Source: Omphalotus guepiniiformis (taxonomy: Eukaryota; Basidiomycota; Agaricomycetes; Agaricales; Omphalotaceae). Taken from it: a DNA stretch of 64,000 nt. Under the pieces are notes generated by a model that saw nothing but the letters and a program-made list of their open reading frames with translations, did no database searches and had not been told where the DNA came from. The position numbers and the translations under genes were made by a program. Of this stretch, positions 1-10,956 are shown piece by piece. The stretch covers positions 434,001-498,000 of the forward strand of contig JAQOOI010000016.1 of assembly GCA_028554645.1 (NCBI GenBank), in the 5' to 3' direction. Every line of letters begins with the position of its first letter. Position 1 is the stretch's first letter.

Positions 1-1686
1 AATCGGAACCGCCATCTTAAGCGGGAAAAACGCAGACTGATTCGGTTTCGTCAATACCGAGAGTAAGCAAAAGTCCTATAACACAAGTCACCAAAAAAAA
101 CATCAGCACAACGGAAACATGTACACCGTTAAACCAAATCAACCCTCACCTTAGCCGCAATCTTCCCGGCATCAAAATGCCCCACCCTAACATCTCCTCG
201 ACATTTAACCTCGCCTTCCCAGTCAAGACTCGCTTCCTCGTTCTCATCCAGCCCATCAGACCAGAACGATGGTGGGAGCGCTCTAAGCTTCCCGGTGCCT
301 GTAATAGCATTCTTCCAAACTGTCTGTCCCTTGATATCGACTGAGATCTGGCGATGGAGCGTGAGGGAGAGTACGAGATTGAGGTTGTTCTTGTGCCTGT
401 CAGACCGGAGCGTGCGGGTGGCTGAAGGTGTTGAGGCTGACGAGGATAAGGCAAGCGAATTCAGGGATAGTGATGATGGTGAGGAGAATCGCGGTAGAGT
501 CGAGACCGTATGGGAATGGTAAGGCGGAGGGAACATGGATGGGGGATTAGGGATGGATGAGGGTGAAAGTGAAGAGGATGTCGATGATGACGAAGATGGA
601 AAAGACAAACAATCAGACTCTCCTTCTATTCGCACGTGCGAATAGAATTCCCGTAGTGAGGATATCGGTCCTGTGAATTGAATATGGAATGGTATGTGAT
701 CGGATAACCCGAATGTTCGTACTGCAGGAATGAACAACTGGTAATGAGCGCGTGAGCCTGTGTTGTATGATGGACGCGACTGTATACTACTTACATGAGC
801 ATGTATAGAGCCTAGAGTGGTCGAAGGCCTTGTTTTGAATTCCGTGGTCGATTGATACCACTCCTCTGGAGACGTCTTAACCGTCGGCAGGAAGCTCGGG
901 TCAGGCAATATCGGTTGAGGAGGACGTTTTCGTGGTCGATAATTGACAGGAATACGAAGGCTATCAACAGAAACCACTTATTTATTGGTGTCGTAGAAGG
1001 AGAGGGAGAACTTTACTTACGTCTTTTGTCTTCCCAACAAAGCGCTGTGGGTTTGAATTATCACCTTCAACGTGTACGTGCAACGCGCAAAGAGACTGGG
1101 TACACCGACAAACATCACTTCATACGAAGGTGGTAACGCCACCTCACGATCGCCATCTTTGAAAGTCGACGGCAGGATCGACGAGAAAGGTATCGAGTGG
1201 GGACACCGCGACTCGGAAGTTGCAGCGGTTTCTGAAGACCAGAGCTCATAGCACTCATCCACAGTCTTGACAGTCTTTGAAACAGCGTTAGACCCAGTGA
1301 TGCTCAGCTTGAGTTTCCCTTTGATCTGCCAGTATTCACGAGTACAGTTCAGGACGATAGGACATTACATTTGGAACATGGTAACTCACTTTTAATGTTA
1401 CTTTCACAACGTGTTCGATGTGGTTGAAATTAAGATTCCCAGATATGACACCGTGTCTCCCATAGGAAGGAATGTCTGCGTCTTCGTCTTGTTCGTTCAG
1501 TACGACGGTGATACCTCCGCTTGTTCGCGTCAGTGTCCCATTAGGCGCGTGGTAGTTGGGGTGTAAGCGGTCCGTCCGCGCCAGGCTTCGTTCGCCTTCC
1601 GCAACGTTGGCCGTGTAAGTTGGGGGAGCAGGTGAAGGCGTATAAGGAGGCAGCGTCTGCACTGGAGATTCAAGGAGAGAAGGCAT
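1..1686 (-). CDS. Alpha-arrestin-like protein, 3' end off the window
   Basis: Arrestin-fold adaptors link membrane cargo to ubiquitin ligases. The N-terminus is proline-rich and contains PPTY, a PPxY motif of the type bound by WW domains of Rsp5/Nedd4 ligases. A beta-rich arrestin-like body follows, with TSGGITVVLNEQ near residue 55 and FIPAVRTFGLSDHIPFHIQ in the middle. Exons on the minus strand are 1686-1390, 1325-1021, 960-795, 737-150 and 75 to the edge. The phases agree and introns are 57-74 nt. The intron at 794-738 is a multiple of three without stops, so its removal is inferred from the HAH/LFIPAVRTFGL junction. After 75 the frame continues as DFCLLSVLTKPNQSAFFPLK, a typical end for this basidiomycete family. 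A Ser-rich stretch interrupts the C-terminal domain. The family call rests on motifs, so the ligase link is inference. Confidence 0.75.
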
Positions 1687-4600
1687 GATTGAATAATGGA
1701 ATAAGAAGGAAAACTAGAGCTTTGTGATCGACAGGCCAAAAGTTGTCCTTAAGTACAGAAAGCCTTCGCTAGAAATGACTCGGTTTCCATAGTATGACTT
1801 CAAAGAAAATTTTTAGGGCGCGTTTTCGAACATATTTCACAAACGTTTCCGCATATATGAGCTTGTGGTCACCGGATCTCATCCGCCTGCCGAGTAAAGC
1901 ATCGCCACCAGTATGCTGTACCCCTGGCCGGCAAATCATGGTCGAAGTCGCCGTTAGCCCCGCGAACTGGAATTTGGAGTGCTCAGTGAAGAAAAGTTCA
2001 GGAGTAGGAACTTGTACTGTATTTTCTACTCACCAAGGTAGAACATACGTAGAACGTACGAGGGAGCATCGGCTATGAAAAGGAACCTTCGCTTCCTAGA
2101 AACCTTCTGAAGAAATGAAGATTGTAATTCAAATGGATCAACAACGGGAATGCAACGCACGCTCTTGAGTCAAGCTCCGGAGTCAAATTTGTGTTCATCA
2201 CATCATTAGAAAATCCACAAGGACTCGTCCATCACGCGTCTGTCCAGGTCCGTCCCCAGTCGCATGCACGTTGTTTCTGACCGTTAATGTCACCCAAGGA
2301 ACAACAAAGACCCACAGGGTACCTTTGTAAATTGTTGGGGAGAAACGGGGTAGCATACAAGAGGTATCCTTACTCCATTCTTCCTCCATCTAGAGCCCAA
2401 AGCGCGATGAAACGTGGAATCTGGAGCGTTTGCCTGGTATGAAGTGTCATTATATGGGTGGTCGAGAGTGCGTCGTGGAACGTCGTACCCATGATTAGCC
2501 CCATTATGTATCCCTGCCCTCCGATGTAGAACATACGAGCTGAATTTGATGATGATTGTCGGACTGTCATGTTCGGGCTGGAACCGTCGATCATCGAGGC
2601 GACATTTTCATTTACTGTATAACGAGGAGGTTCAAGGGATATCTAATATCCCAACCCTGAAATTCGACGACAGGGGAAGTTTGGGGTCGCCACAAACAGG
2701 TGGAAGAGTCCGACGTCGTCAATGTGCATGTATTGATTTCTCAAAGCTGAGATATTCCTCTTTGAACTCCAATGATTATCCTGCGGCTGCTATTTCGAGG
2801 AATCGCACCTGTGCGCGTGTTGCGTTTTGTCAACCTGCAGTGGTGGATCCTGCACTGCTGGATGCATCCATTACACACTGAATCTTCGCCTCTGCAACAC
2901 CAACTTGCTGTGGCCGACCTCCTCTACCTTTTGAAGCTATCGCCCATGAATTCATCGCTATTTAAGAAAAAAGTCAGTTCGATGCCGGGCGCTTTCAGCG
3001 TATTTGAATGAACCTTCACATTTGGGTTTTAATTGAAGATGGTTTGTATTCTGTTGAGCGATGCTTCATAGGTTGAGATTCGGAGATGTCGAAGGCTTGA
3101 GCGCTGAAGCTTCAAGGGCAAAGCCTACGTTCATTGGGTGAGCGCAGCGAAGCCAATATAAGAGGTGACCCAAAATCCGTTGCACAGCCACCGTGCGCGT
3201 CGACATATGGGGAAAGGGCTGCAGCTCGGTCTGGACCGGTCTTACTAATACATACGGGTTTCAAGCTTTCAAGGCTTTCTTCAGTTCTACATCAACCTTC
3301 CGACGCTTTTACACTTCAAATTACAATCAGACATAGTGTACCTCCATATGTGTATGATCATCAAAGATGTTATTGGGTAAAATACACACAAAGTTACCTG
3401 ATATCATGATATATGGTAGCCTCAGTGCCAGTGTAAACTTTTTGAATTCGGACACTTTCTACAGAGTAAGTATCAAAGTAGGTGTATAGAGTAAAGGTGT
3501 CTATGTTCCAATTTATGCAGCCATGGATGCCCCCAGGTGGATCTGTTCCAGTGAGCAAGATATCAGTGACCTTCAGGATTGATCCGTCTTCTTAGCAGCA
3601 ACAAAGACATCAAAACTAGATACTGTTTTTCTCTATGTCTAAGCCAAGGTACAGACTCTAACAGGAAGGGTCTGTCCAAAACTTTACAGTGGTATCAAGA
3701 TTCAAAACCTTACGGCACTGAGTAGTCACTACCAGGATCTCTTGGTATACACTGCTGTATGGGCACTGTACTGCGATTACCCATCATGCAGTGGGAGACC
3801 TGGCTCCTAATGCAAATTAATCCTGGTTGACGGGGACGCCGATGTGCAAAGCATATTCTCACGCCCCAGACCAGCTGTGAAGATGCGATATCAGATCTCT
3901 CCGGAGTCCGTTTCACCCTTATTTTGTTTTACTGGTTCTTACAGCTATGCAAACTCGCCACAAAGTCAAGGCAGCATGTAGTGGGAGTGAAAACTCAGCA
4001 TTCCGCTGTCCTTTTGAGACAGGGTTTCAAGATTGTGAGCATGCTGAGCTGCGAATCAAAAGTACGTCGTTTCTCCCATGCTATTGTTCTAACAGCTCTT
4101 ACAGAAAATTTCAAATGTGTACAGTGCCAGAACAAATTCGGTAAATGTGTCATTACAGTGATTGTGAATCCCAAAATTAACTTCTTGAAGTGCTGCAATG
4201 AGGCCAATGCGCCCAATATCCATCTCTAGGAAATCATTCAGTGGTCATATGTCGTCTACCCGTTCCTGTTGGCCAGAGGTGAGGAATGCCATGTGTTTGT
4301 TTGGGGCTGTAAAACAGAGATTAGATCTTAGTCTTCGGACTCTTTCCAGAAGTTGTGTCGGGTTCATTTACTTCTATCACATACTTTCACCTTGATATCC
4401 AGAAACATGAATTGGTATACGACACGGAGGCCATGACAAGTACGTGGGGCAGTGGGATAAGTGAATCTCGAATGGCGCCAGGTTTGTTCTCCTTCATAAG
4501 CACTGTTCAAAGTCTGAATTCTGTTGACAGAGATCACCATTAAGGCCACCTCGGGTGGATAGATTCATTGGTTTCCTCGACCTCCCCGGAAACCATATCT

Positions 4601-5839
4601 GGACTTCTAATCTTACACATTAGGTGGTACAGCTTTGTGTTTGCCCTCGGACTTATGTGAGTAGTTTATACATAGTCATTCCTTTTTTTTTCGGCCAACT
4701 CTGATTTCGAGCCACTCGAACTCGAGCAGCGCAACACAAACTTGAAGCCTACAGCGAATGGGAGGTGCTCTCGGTGATAAAGGTATTTTCTGTCTTCGCG
4801 CTATCTCTGACGAAGGTGTGCCCCAGTTACAAGCAATAGAGTGCTGTTAATATGTAACGTTGCGTGTCAGATAAACAGTACATCAATGAGAAGAATGAGG
4901 GGGGCAGAGGGGGAGGATACTTCTCAGCATGGCCATAGTCACATAAGTACCAATCTTAGCTATCCTGGCAAGGTTAAGCGCCTGCAGTACTGCGCTTAGC
5001 CGCTCATCATCGGATCTCAACAGCTTCAAGAAGTTCTTGTAACAAAAGCTTTTTTAATTTTTCTCAATCAAGCCAGCGCAGAATACCGGCGAATACCGGC
5101 GTAACCCATTTGAGGTTTTGCTGGTTGGCTCATCACCGTCGCTGCATCACATTTTCCTGTAATCCAAATGATCATCATCATCTTAGAGGAGAATAGGTTT
5201 GAATCTTAGTGAGGCCCTCCCTCGCTTTTGGTTCTCCATTATGACTAACCCAGACTCATCTTCAATATTTCTTGCAGTGAAAAAAGTACACTTTGCTGTA
5301 TGGTTAAACACAAAATGAACCACGAATGCGCAACCTTCCGGGGCCCCTTGGTACAGGTTACGAATTCGGAGTGTAACGAGAATTCGTTCTTATGGCGGCA
5401 CCATCCAGCCAAAAATTTGACGGTTAAGCGGGCCTCCGCTTTGATCGGAGCAACCTTAAATTGTATATGTAATAATTGTATATTAGTCAGCATTCTCGGC
5501 CCTCGTTTTTGCGCACTTATGGTCAGTTAAGCTGGCCTCCGGTTAAGTCGGTTGTCATTGCCGGAGGCCTGATTAGTCAGTGTTTCTCTTGCGCTCCGTG
5601 GTCAGTTAAGGCTGGCCTCCGGTTCAATCGGTCCGTCCTTGCCCAAGGCTCGTTCTGCCCCTCATCTGCCCCCTCATTTTTGTGCTCCATGCCACTGGCA
5701 GGACTGGGTTAGATATTATTTTGAGGTTGTTATAAACATAAAATATTCTAGGAGGTCCAAGTTATAAATGTATTAAAACAAGATGTTAAATACAAGTAAA
5801 AAAAACACATTTTTTGTAAGAAACATGTAATTTTTTATA
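1687..5839. other. 4.1 kb without a convincing gene
   Basis: No long exon chain with coding character is visible. On the minus strand, 2594-2370 encodes a short hydrophobic stretch (IGGQGYIMGLIMGTTFHDAL) ending at a possible GTAAGG donor near 2373. It may be one exon of an unrecognised small membrane protein or a relic, but neighbouring exons could not be joined. The stretch 3020-5200 is AT-balanced and stop-rich in all frames. GAATACCGGC is directly doubled at about 5083-5102. Confidence 0.5.
5520..5632 (+). repeat. Two ~80 bp spaced GC-rich repeats with a hairpin
   Basis: The string TGGTCAGTTAAG(G)CTGGCCTCCGGTT occurs at about 5520 and again at about 5599, each followed by a TCGGT-type tail. 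A weaker relative, GGGCCTCCGCTTTGATCGG, lies near 5430. Within the first copy, GGCCTCCGG at 5534-5542 and CCGGAGGCC at 5561-5569 form a perfect 9-bp inverted repeat around an 18-nt loop. The GC-rich block contrasts with the AT-rich element that follows. Identity is unknown. Confidence 0.55.
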
Positions 5840-6055
5840 CAGTGGATGAAATTTAACATAAAATCTGTGAGAAAATGCTAAACATATGTTGAATTAATAT
5901 GGAAATTTTTCATCATTTTTTTTGCTACTAATACTAAAATTATGTTAAAATTATAGTAAATTGTATCAACACAATACCTTCATTTCTCCAACATCAAACA
6001 CAGTGATTTACAGTGAACAGATGTTGAACAAATATCAAAAATCATTTATCATAAA
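5840..6055 (+). repeat. Left terminal inverted repeat of the 2.8 kb element
   Basis: Reads from the terminal CAGTGGA inward to ATCATTTATCATAAA. The reverse complement of 8400-8613 follows it nearly base for base, including the run TTTGCTACTAATACTAAAAT. The match stops just before the satellite begins. Confidence 0.85.
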
Positions 6056-6062
6056 ACTTTAA

Positions 6063-6600
6063 TTATACACTCTGTACACCTGTATACACCATGTATACAC
6101 CCTGTCACATGTGTATACACCTGTATACACCTGTATACACCCATATACACCCTGTACACCTGTATACACACTGTCTGTATACAGGGTGACAGATGTACAG
6201 GGTGTATACAGGTATACAGGATGACATGTATACAGGATGTATACAGAGTGTATACAGGGTGGATACAGGGTGGATACAGGGTGAATACAGGGTGTATACA
6301 GGGTGTATACAGGATGCATACAGGGTGTATACAGGGTGTGTACAGGGTCAGGCTGGATACAGAGTGTATACAGAGTGTATACAGGATGTATACAGGGTGC
6401 ATACAGAGTGGATACAGGGTGGATACAGGGTGGATACAGGGTGGATACAGAGTGCATACAGGGTGGATACAGAGTGCATACAGAGTGCATACAGGGTGTA
6501 TACAGGGTGTATACAGGGTGTACACAGGTGTATACAGAGTGTATACAGGTATACAGGGTGACATGTATACAGTGTGTATACAGAGTGTATATGGGTGTAT
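6063..6600. repeat. 11-bp satellite A (TATACAGGGTG), inverted at ~6180
   Basis: About 540 bp made of imperfect TATACAGGGTG units with GTATAC cores. Units before about 6180 read as the complement (CACCCTGTATA) and those after read forward, so the array is itself an inverted repeat. Eleven is not a multiple of three and few variants carry stops, so spurious open frames of 100-195 codons appear on both strands. These are not genes. Confidence 0.9.
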
Positions 6601-7436
6601 ACCTTGTCTGTATATACCTCACCTTGGAAACATCTTCTGTACGCAAGTTTGTATATATTAACCCCTATGTTCTGTATACAGAGATATCAGTGTCCATCTA
6701 CTAGGTCCATGCAGATGCATCCTGGATGTATACACATGAGATATGCAAGATGAATTCACCTAATGTACAACTGTATCCATATACACAGACTATATACATA
6801 AATGATCCTGTTTACCATAGTTTTGTTATTTGTTCAACATATAGCCAGTATATATGAACAACCAAAACATAAATTTTACCATCAGATATTTAACATTACT
6901 TTCACATATGTTTAGCATAAGTTCACAGTAATTTTCTGTCTGTTATTCTGGATCAATTTTAAATTGGTTTAGCATATTTTTCACACATCTACACCGCCAA
7001 CAACTCAACATAAATCCCACGGAAAAATATTACAAATATGGTGAAATAACATGAAAAATTAAACTTTTGATGTAATTTCACCATATTTTTAACATTTTCC
7101 CATGGAATTTATGTTGAATTGTTTGCAGTGCTATTCTATTTCTCTCTGTATTTAACTCTGAATATATCTTATTTGTTCAGCATATCTTCAGTATATTTGC
7201 ACAAGCAAAACATGAATGTTATTTTAGAAACATTTAACATTAGTTTCACATTTGTTTAGCATAAGTTCACAGTAATATCCTGTCTGTTATCCTGAATTGA
7301 TTTTGAATTGCTTTAGCATAGTTTCCACACACCTTTTCCATTTGTCTCTGTATTTTATGATGAAACAATCATGATCTTGATTAACATAATTGCATCCAAA
7401 ATTCAATATTTATTTTAAACAATTTTCTCAAAAATA
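6590..7436 (+). repeat. Internal AT-rich segment, first copy
   Basis: Matches 7670-8385 closely from GTGTATATGGGTGTATACC to the end near CAAAAATAAT. The one large difference is the 139-bp insertion at 6992-7130. Array plus segment is therefore a tandemly duplicated module inside the element. Confidence 0.8.
6992..7130. mobile_element. 139-bp miniature inverted-repeat element, CTA target duplication
   Basis: The ends are CACCGCCAACAACTCAACAT and, on the reverse strand, CACTGCAAACAATTCAACAT. The inverted similarity continues through most of the element. CTA flanks both sides (6989-6991 and 7131-7133), while the duplicate segment at about 8070 shows the uninterrupted site with a single CTA. The ends resemble those of the host element (CACTGGACACAATTTAACAT), so the two belong to one family. 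It is far too short to code for anything. Confidence 0.9.
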
Positions 7437-7690
7437 ATGTATAGAGTGTATATAGGGTGTATACAGGTCTACAGGGTGTATTACAGGGTGTATACAGGGG
7501 TGAGATGTATAGAGGGTGCATACAGAGTGCATACAGAGTGCATACAGGGTGTATACAGGGTGTATACAGGGTGCATACAGGGTGTATACAGGGTGTATAC
7601 AGGGTGTACACAGGTGTATACAGAGTGTATACAGGTATACAGGGTGACATGTATACAGGGTGTATACAGAGTGTATATGGGTGTATACCT
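7437..7690 (+). repeat. 11-bp satellite B, second copy
   Basis: A shorter run of the same TATACAGGGTG unit in the forward orientation. It leads into the same segment that follows array A, starting GTGTATATGGGTGTATACC. It marks the second unit of an internal tandem duplication. Confidence 0.9.
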
Positions 7691-8385
7691 TGTCTGTATA
7701 TACCTCACCTTGGAAACACCTTCTGTACACAAGTTTGTATATATTAACCCCTCTGTTCTGTATACAGAGATATCAGTGTCCATCTACTAGGTCCATGCAG
7801 ATGCATCCTGGATGTATACACATGGGATATGCAAGATGAATTCACCTAATGTACAACTGTATCCATATACACAGACTATATACATAAATGATCCTGTTTA
7901 TCATAGTTTTCTTATTTGTTCAACATATAGCTAGTATATATGAATAACCAAAACATAAATTTCACCATCAGAAATTTAACATTACTTTCACATATGTTTA
8001 GCATAAGTTCACAGTAATTTTCTGTCTGTTATTCTGAATCAATTTTAAATTGGTTTAGCATATTTTTCACACATCTATTCTATTTCTCTCTGTATTTAAC
8101 TCTGAATATATCTTATTTGTTCAGCATATCTTCAGTATATTTGCACAAGCAAAACATGAATGTTACTTTAGAAACATTTAACATTAGTTTCACATTTGTT
8201 GGGCATAAGTTCACAGTAATATCCTGTCTATTATTCTGAATTGATTTTGAATTGCTTTAGCATAGTTTCCACACACCTTTTCCATTTGTCTCTGTATTTT
8301 ATGATGAAACAATCATGATCTTGATTAACATAATTGCATCCAAAATTCAATATTTATTTTAAACACTTTTCCCAAAAATAATGAT
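7670..8385 (+). repeat. Internal AT-rich segment, second copy
   Basis: Near-identical to 6590-7436 with scattered substitutions, for example ACCTTCTGTACACAAG against ATCTTCTGTACGCAAG. It lacks the miniature element and so shows the empty target site, ACACATCTATTCTATTTC. Confidence 0.8.
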
Positions 8386-8399
8386 AAGATTTTATGGAA

Positions 8400-8613
8400 T
8401 TTATGATAAATGATTTTTGATATTTGTTCAAGATCTGTTCACTGTAAATAACTGTGTTTGATGTTGGAGAAATGAAGGTATTGTGTTGATACAATTTACT
8501 ACAATTTGAACATAATTTTAGTATTAGTAGCAAAAAAAATGATGAAAAATTCTGGTATTGATTCAATATATGTTTAGCATTTTCTCAGATTTTATGTTAA
8601 ATTGTGTCCAGTG
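8400..8613 (-). repeat. Right terminal inverted repeat of the 2.8 kb element
   Basis: Inverted partner of 5840-6055. The outer end on the reverse strand is CACTGGACACAATTTAAC. This terminus is closer to the CACTG consensus than the left one, suggesting that the left end has mutated. Confidence 0.85.
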
Positions 8614-8740
8614 ACAGTTTTGTCTGTATTGCATGCACAGATGTGCTGCCAAAACTGAATTTGTTCCCGCCTGCATCCCGTGATGCAGGCTGACAGTCCA
8701 AGTATGTGTTATATAAGAGTTGCCTTCTGCAATACAGTGC

Positions 8741-8786
8741 CCACTGCGGACCCGCAAATTTCCGGCCGTACTAATCCACTGAGCCA
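8741..8786 (-). other. Possible tRNA-like (Pol III A/B box) SINE head
   Basis: On the minus strand TGGCTCAGTGG at 8786-8776 fits the tRNA A-box consensus. GGGTCCGCAGTGG at 8753-8741 is a weak B-box about 22 nt further on. The sequence does not fold into a proper cloverleaf, so a tRNA gene is unlikely. A degenerate tRNA-derived SINE head is possible. Confidence 0.25.
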
Positions 8787-8949
8787 TGGTGAAGAGTAGA
8801 CTTGTGACACAACCCTCTATGAGGTAGCGTTAAGAAAAAACACGAGGTTTGTGAATATCAAAGCTTCTATCTTTATGTTTCCTGCCTGAACTATGTATCT
8901 AAACATATTTAAACCATTAGAGCCTCGAGCCTGAGGGAACCACTTTCCC

Positions 8950-9541
8950 ATGAACGTGCAAGTTCTGTTGTCTTTTCTCTTCCTGCTCATCATGACATTC
9001 ACAATATTCGGAGTCATATATATTGACTTACTGCCAGAGTCAACCATGCCAGAGTCAACCACATACCTTCTTATATTGTTGTACTTCTCGATCGCCTCAC
9101 CAACTACCTTTCTGTACTTTTTACGGAGTATATCCAAAAACAAATTCGCAGTGCTAATTGCCTACACCCATCTGTGGCTCATGCTCAATAGGCTGCTAGC
9201 ACGTGAGCGATTTCATTGTAAAGACCTTCAACAAGTCTGGTTACTAAATTTATCTTGCAGTCAGTTTTGAACAGAAAGATGGTCCCAAGTGGGCCAATAT
9301 GGGTGTATTGTATGCCACTGCACTTGCTGTAGCATATGGGACCCTCCTCAATGCCATTGGCATCGACGAATTGGGCTACTTCGGCAGGCTCCACGGTACG
9401 ATTTGGTGCATTCTCCGAGCAATGTTCCTAGTTGCGAGAGATATCGGAGTGTTGCTCCAGGCGGCGTGGAGAGCATTCGGGTTTTTCATTAAGGAATGGG
9501 GAGAGCTTAGGAGTCGGCGTTCAGCTCAGGAGACTCCATAA
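8950..9541 (+). CDS. Small multi-pass membrane protein, unrecognised
   Basis: Exon 1 (8950-9202) and exon 2 (9261-9541) join across a 58-nt GTGAGC...TTGCAG intron in matching phase, giving about 177 residues. The N-terminus has a strong hydrophobic segment (LLSFLFLLIMTFTIFGVIYI). Two more lie around residues 37-80. A fourth (VLYATALAVAYGTLLNAIG) is in exon 2, and the tail is basic. The start is uncertain and an upstream exon is possible. No family was recognised. The gene lies just outside the 2.8 kb element. Confidence 0.4.
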
Positions 9542-10956
9542 ATCGCAAGCCTATGGTAGATGATGAATTGTCAGCGACGAGTTGATTCTAATGATAAATT
9601 CTTTGTTGGATGTTGCTAATGTTGACGACAATATCTTACGCGCCGTAGGCTTTCGATCGTTGCTTGCAGTGGTATTTCCGGGTCACGGTTGCACATGGTG
9701 AAATACAACGTAACTGAGGGGACTTCTGCAGACATATTTCCGAAGCTACATTTGGCAGGAAGTTCCTGATTAGACATATAGTTCATCTCAGATTCTTATC
9801 CTTTAAAAACCTGCTTCGAACAATGTCGGTATTGGCTAATAATATTACGTTTAGCTCCTCAGGACTAAGTCCCGACTGGTGCGCGAGACTAGATTCAGGT
9901 GTGATATTCTGCATGTGTTGTGCTTGAAGTAGAATATCAAGAAAGAGGCTATACGAAATGAAAACGAAACAAATCTCGTGGCCAACTCTACCAGGCGCGG
10001 CCGGAGCTACTGTAATGCTTTCGAGATATCGCTTTTGGCCTTCTTGGAAGCTTATTGAATGCCCGTCGCCAAAACTGTGTTGAACATGAGCGCTTGAGCA
10101 TTCCCTCATGAATTACCAGAACGGGTAGACTTGAACCACTTTACCGATTGATGGTGAGTCGATCAAATTGCGCTGCAGACTCACACAGCAGGACAACAGC
10201 CCGGCATGTCCTAGCGAAACGGATATTCCAGTGGTACAGTATCGATATCTGGGGGGTCTGCCAGGCTTTCGAAGAGCGGACACGGATGGGATGGGGTATG
10301 CGGCATACTAACACAGCTGGGCCGATGTCTGAGCCTACGGAAGCAAGAAGGCGAAACAGAAACTCTTGAGAGCCCTCAACATCGGAAGCAAAAAGAGGTA
10401 TCCAGATCGACACGTGCCGATCACAGCCTCGTCACAATCTTATCTCAGATCCTACGTTATCCTATGGTATGTCGCGGTATGTACGGTCCCTTAAAAATGA
10501 ACGTATTTAGTCGGCCCGATAAAACATTACTCAGCTAGCTGAATCCATCGGGCTGGATCTCCCGTTAAGAAAAGCAGGATAAGTCGGTTTGTGTTGAGAG
10601 CGCGGAGAGAACCACAGGAGAACAATCGAACAACAGGAGAACAAGCTCAACATTTAATCTGCTCCCAGAACGTTTTCAAGTAAACAATCAATTCAATAAA
10701 TGCATCATACAATACGGTATGTTCTACATCTGGTATGTCATGATAATGATAAATGCTAATAGTAATACTGGTAATGCTATTTGATACAGGACAATCCATC
10801 CATAGATACAAATCGGATAGTTCTGGGGCCATAATCAATCAATGATAGACCCACTTCAAACCTAACCAAAATAAGTTGAATATACAATCCGAGATTCCGT
10901 CCTTCGGCCGTGACAAGTCATAAATCGAAATGAAAGTCGTCTCATCAATGAGTAGC
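9542..10956. other. Intergenic, nothing supported
   Basis: Open frames here are short, lack splice-joined partners and show no recognisable motif. On the reverse strand near 10130, GGTTCAAGTCTACCC resembles a tRNA T-arm, but no matching acceptor stem was found. Confidence 0.5.

Larger units (their letters stand above)
5840..8613. mobile_element. 2.8 kb non-autonomous CACTA-like element with long TIRs
   Basis: The left end 5840-6055 and the right end 8400-8613 are inverted copies of each other over about 215 bp, apart from scattered changes. The termini read CAGTGGATGAAATTTAAC (left) and CACTGGACACAATTTAAC (right, reversed), with matches at 14 of 18 positions. The flanking triplets are ATA and ACA, so a 3-bp target duplication is possible but not exact. 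The interior has no transposase-like frame. It holds two runs of an 11-bp satellite, each followed by a related AT-rich segment. The terminal style CACTG with a 3-bp duplication fits the CACTA (En/Spm) superfamily. This is supported by a nested 139-bp relative with a perfect duplication (6992-7130). The element depends on another copy's enzyme if it moves at all. Confidence 0.75.

Noticed and set aside
2546..3011. Plus-strand frames of 79-111 codons
   Set aside because: No motif, no splice partners and no codon bias; the opposite strand has a slightly better, but still weak, hydrophobic exon.
6049..6704. Overlapping open frames of 120-195 codons on both strands
   Set aside because: They are translations of the 11-bp satellite in several phases, with low-complexity products and no start or splice context.
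6063..7690. CRISPR-like repetitive array
   Set aside because: Units are contiguous without unique spacers, and the genome is eukaryotic.
7381..7790. Open frames of 90-117 codons
   Set aside because: The same satellite, second copy.
10085..10160. tRNA gene on the minus strand
   Set aside because: A T-arm-like GGTTCAAGTCTACCC is present, but no acceptor stem, D-arm or anticodon arm fits.
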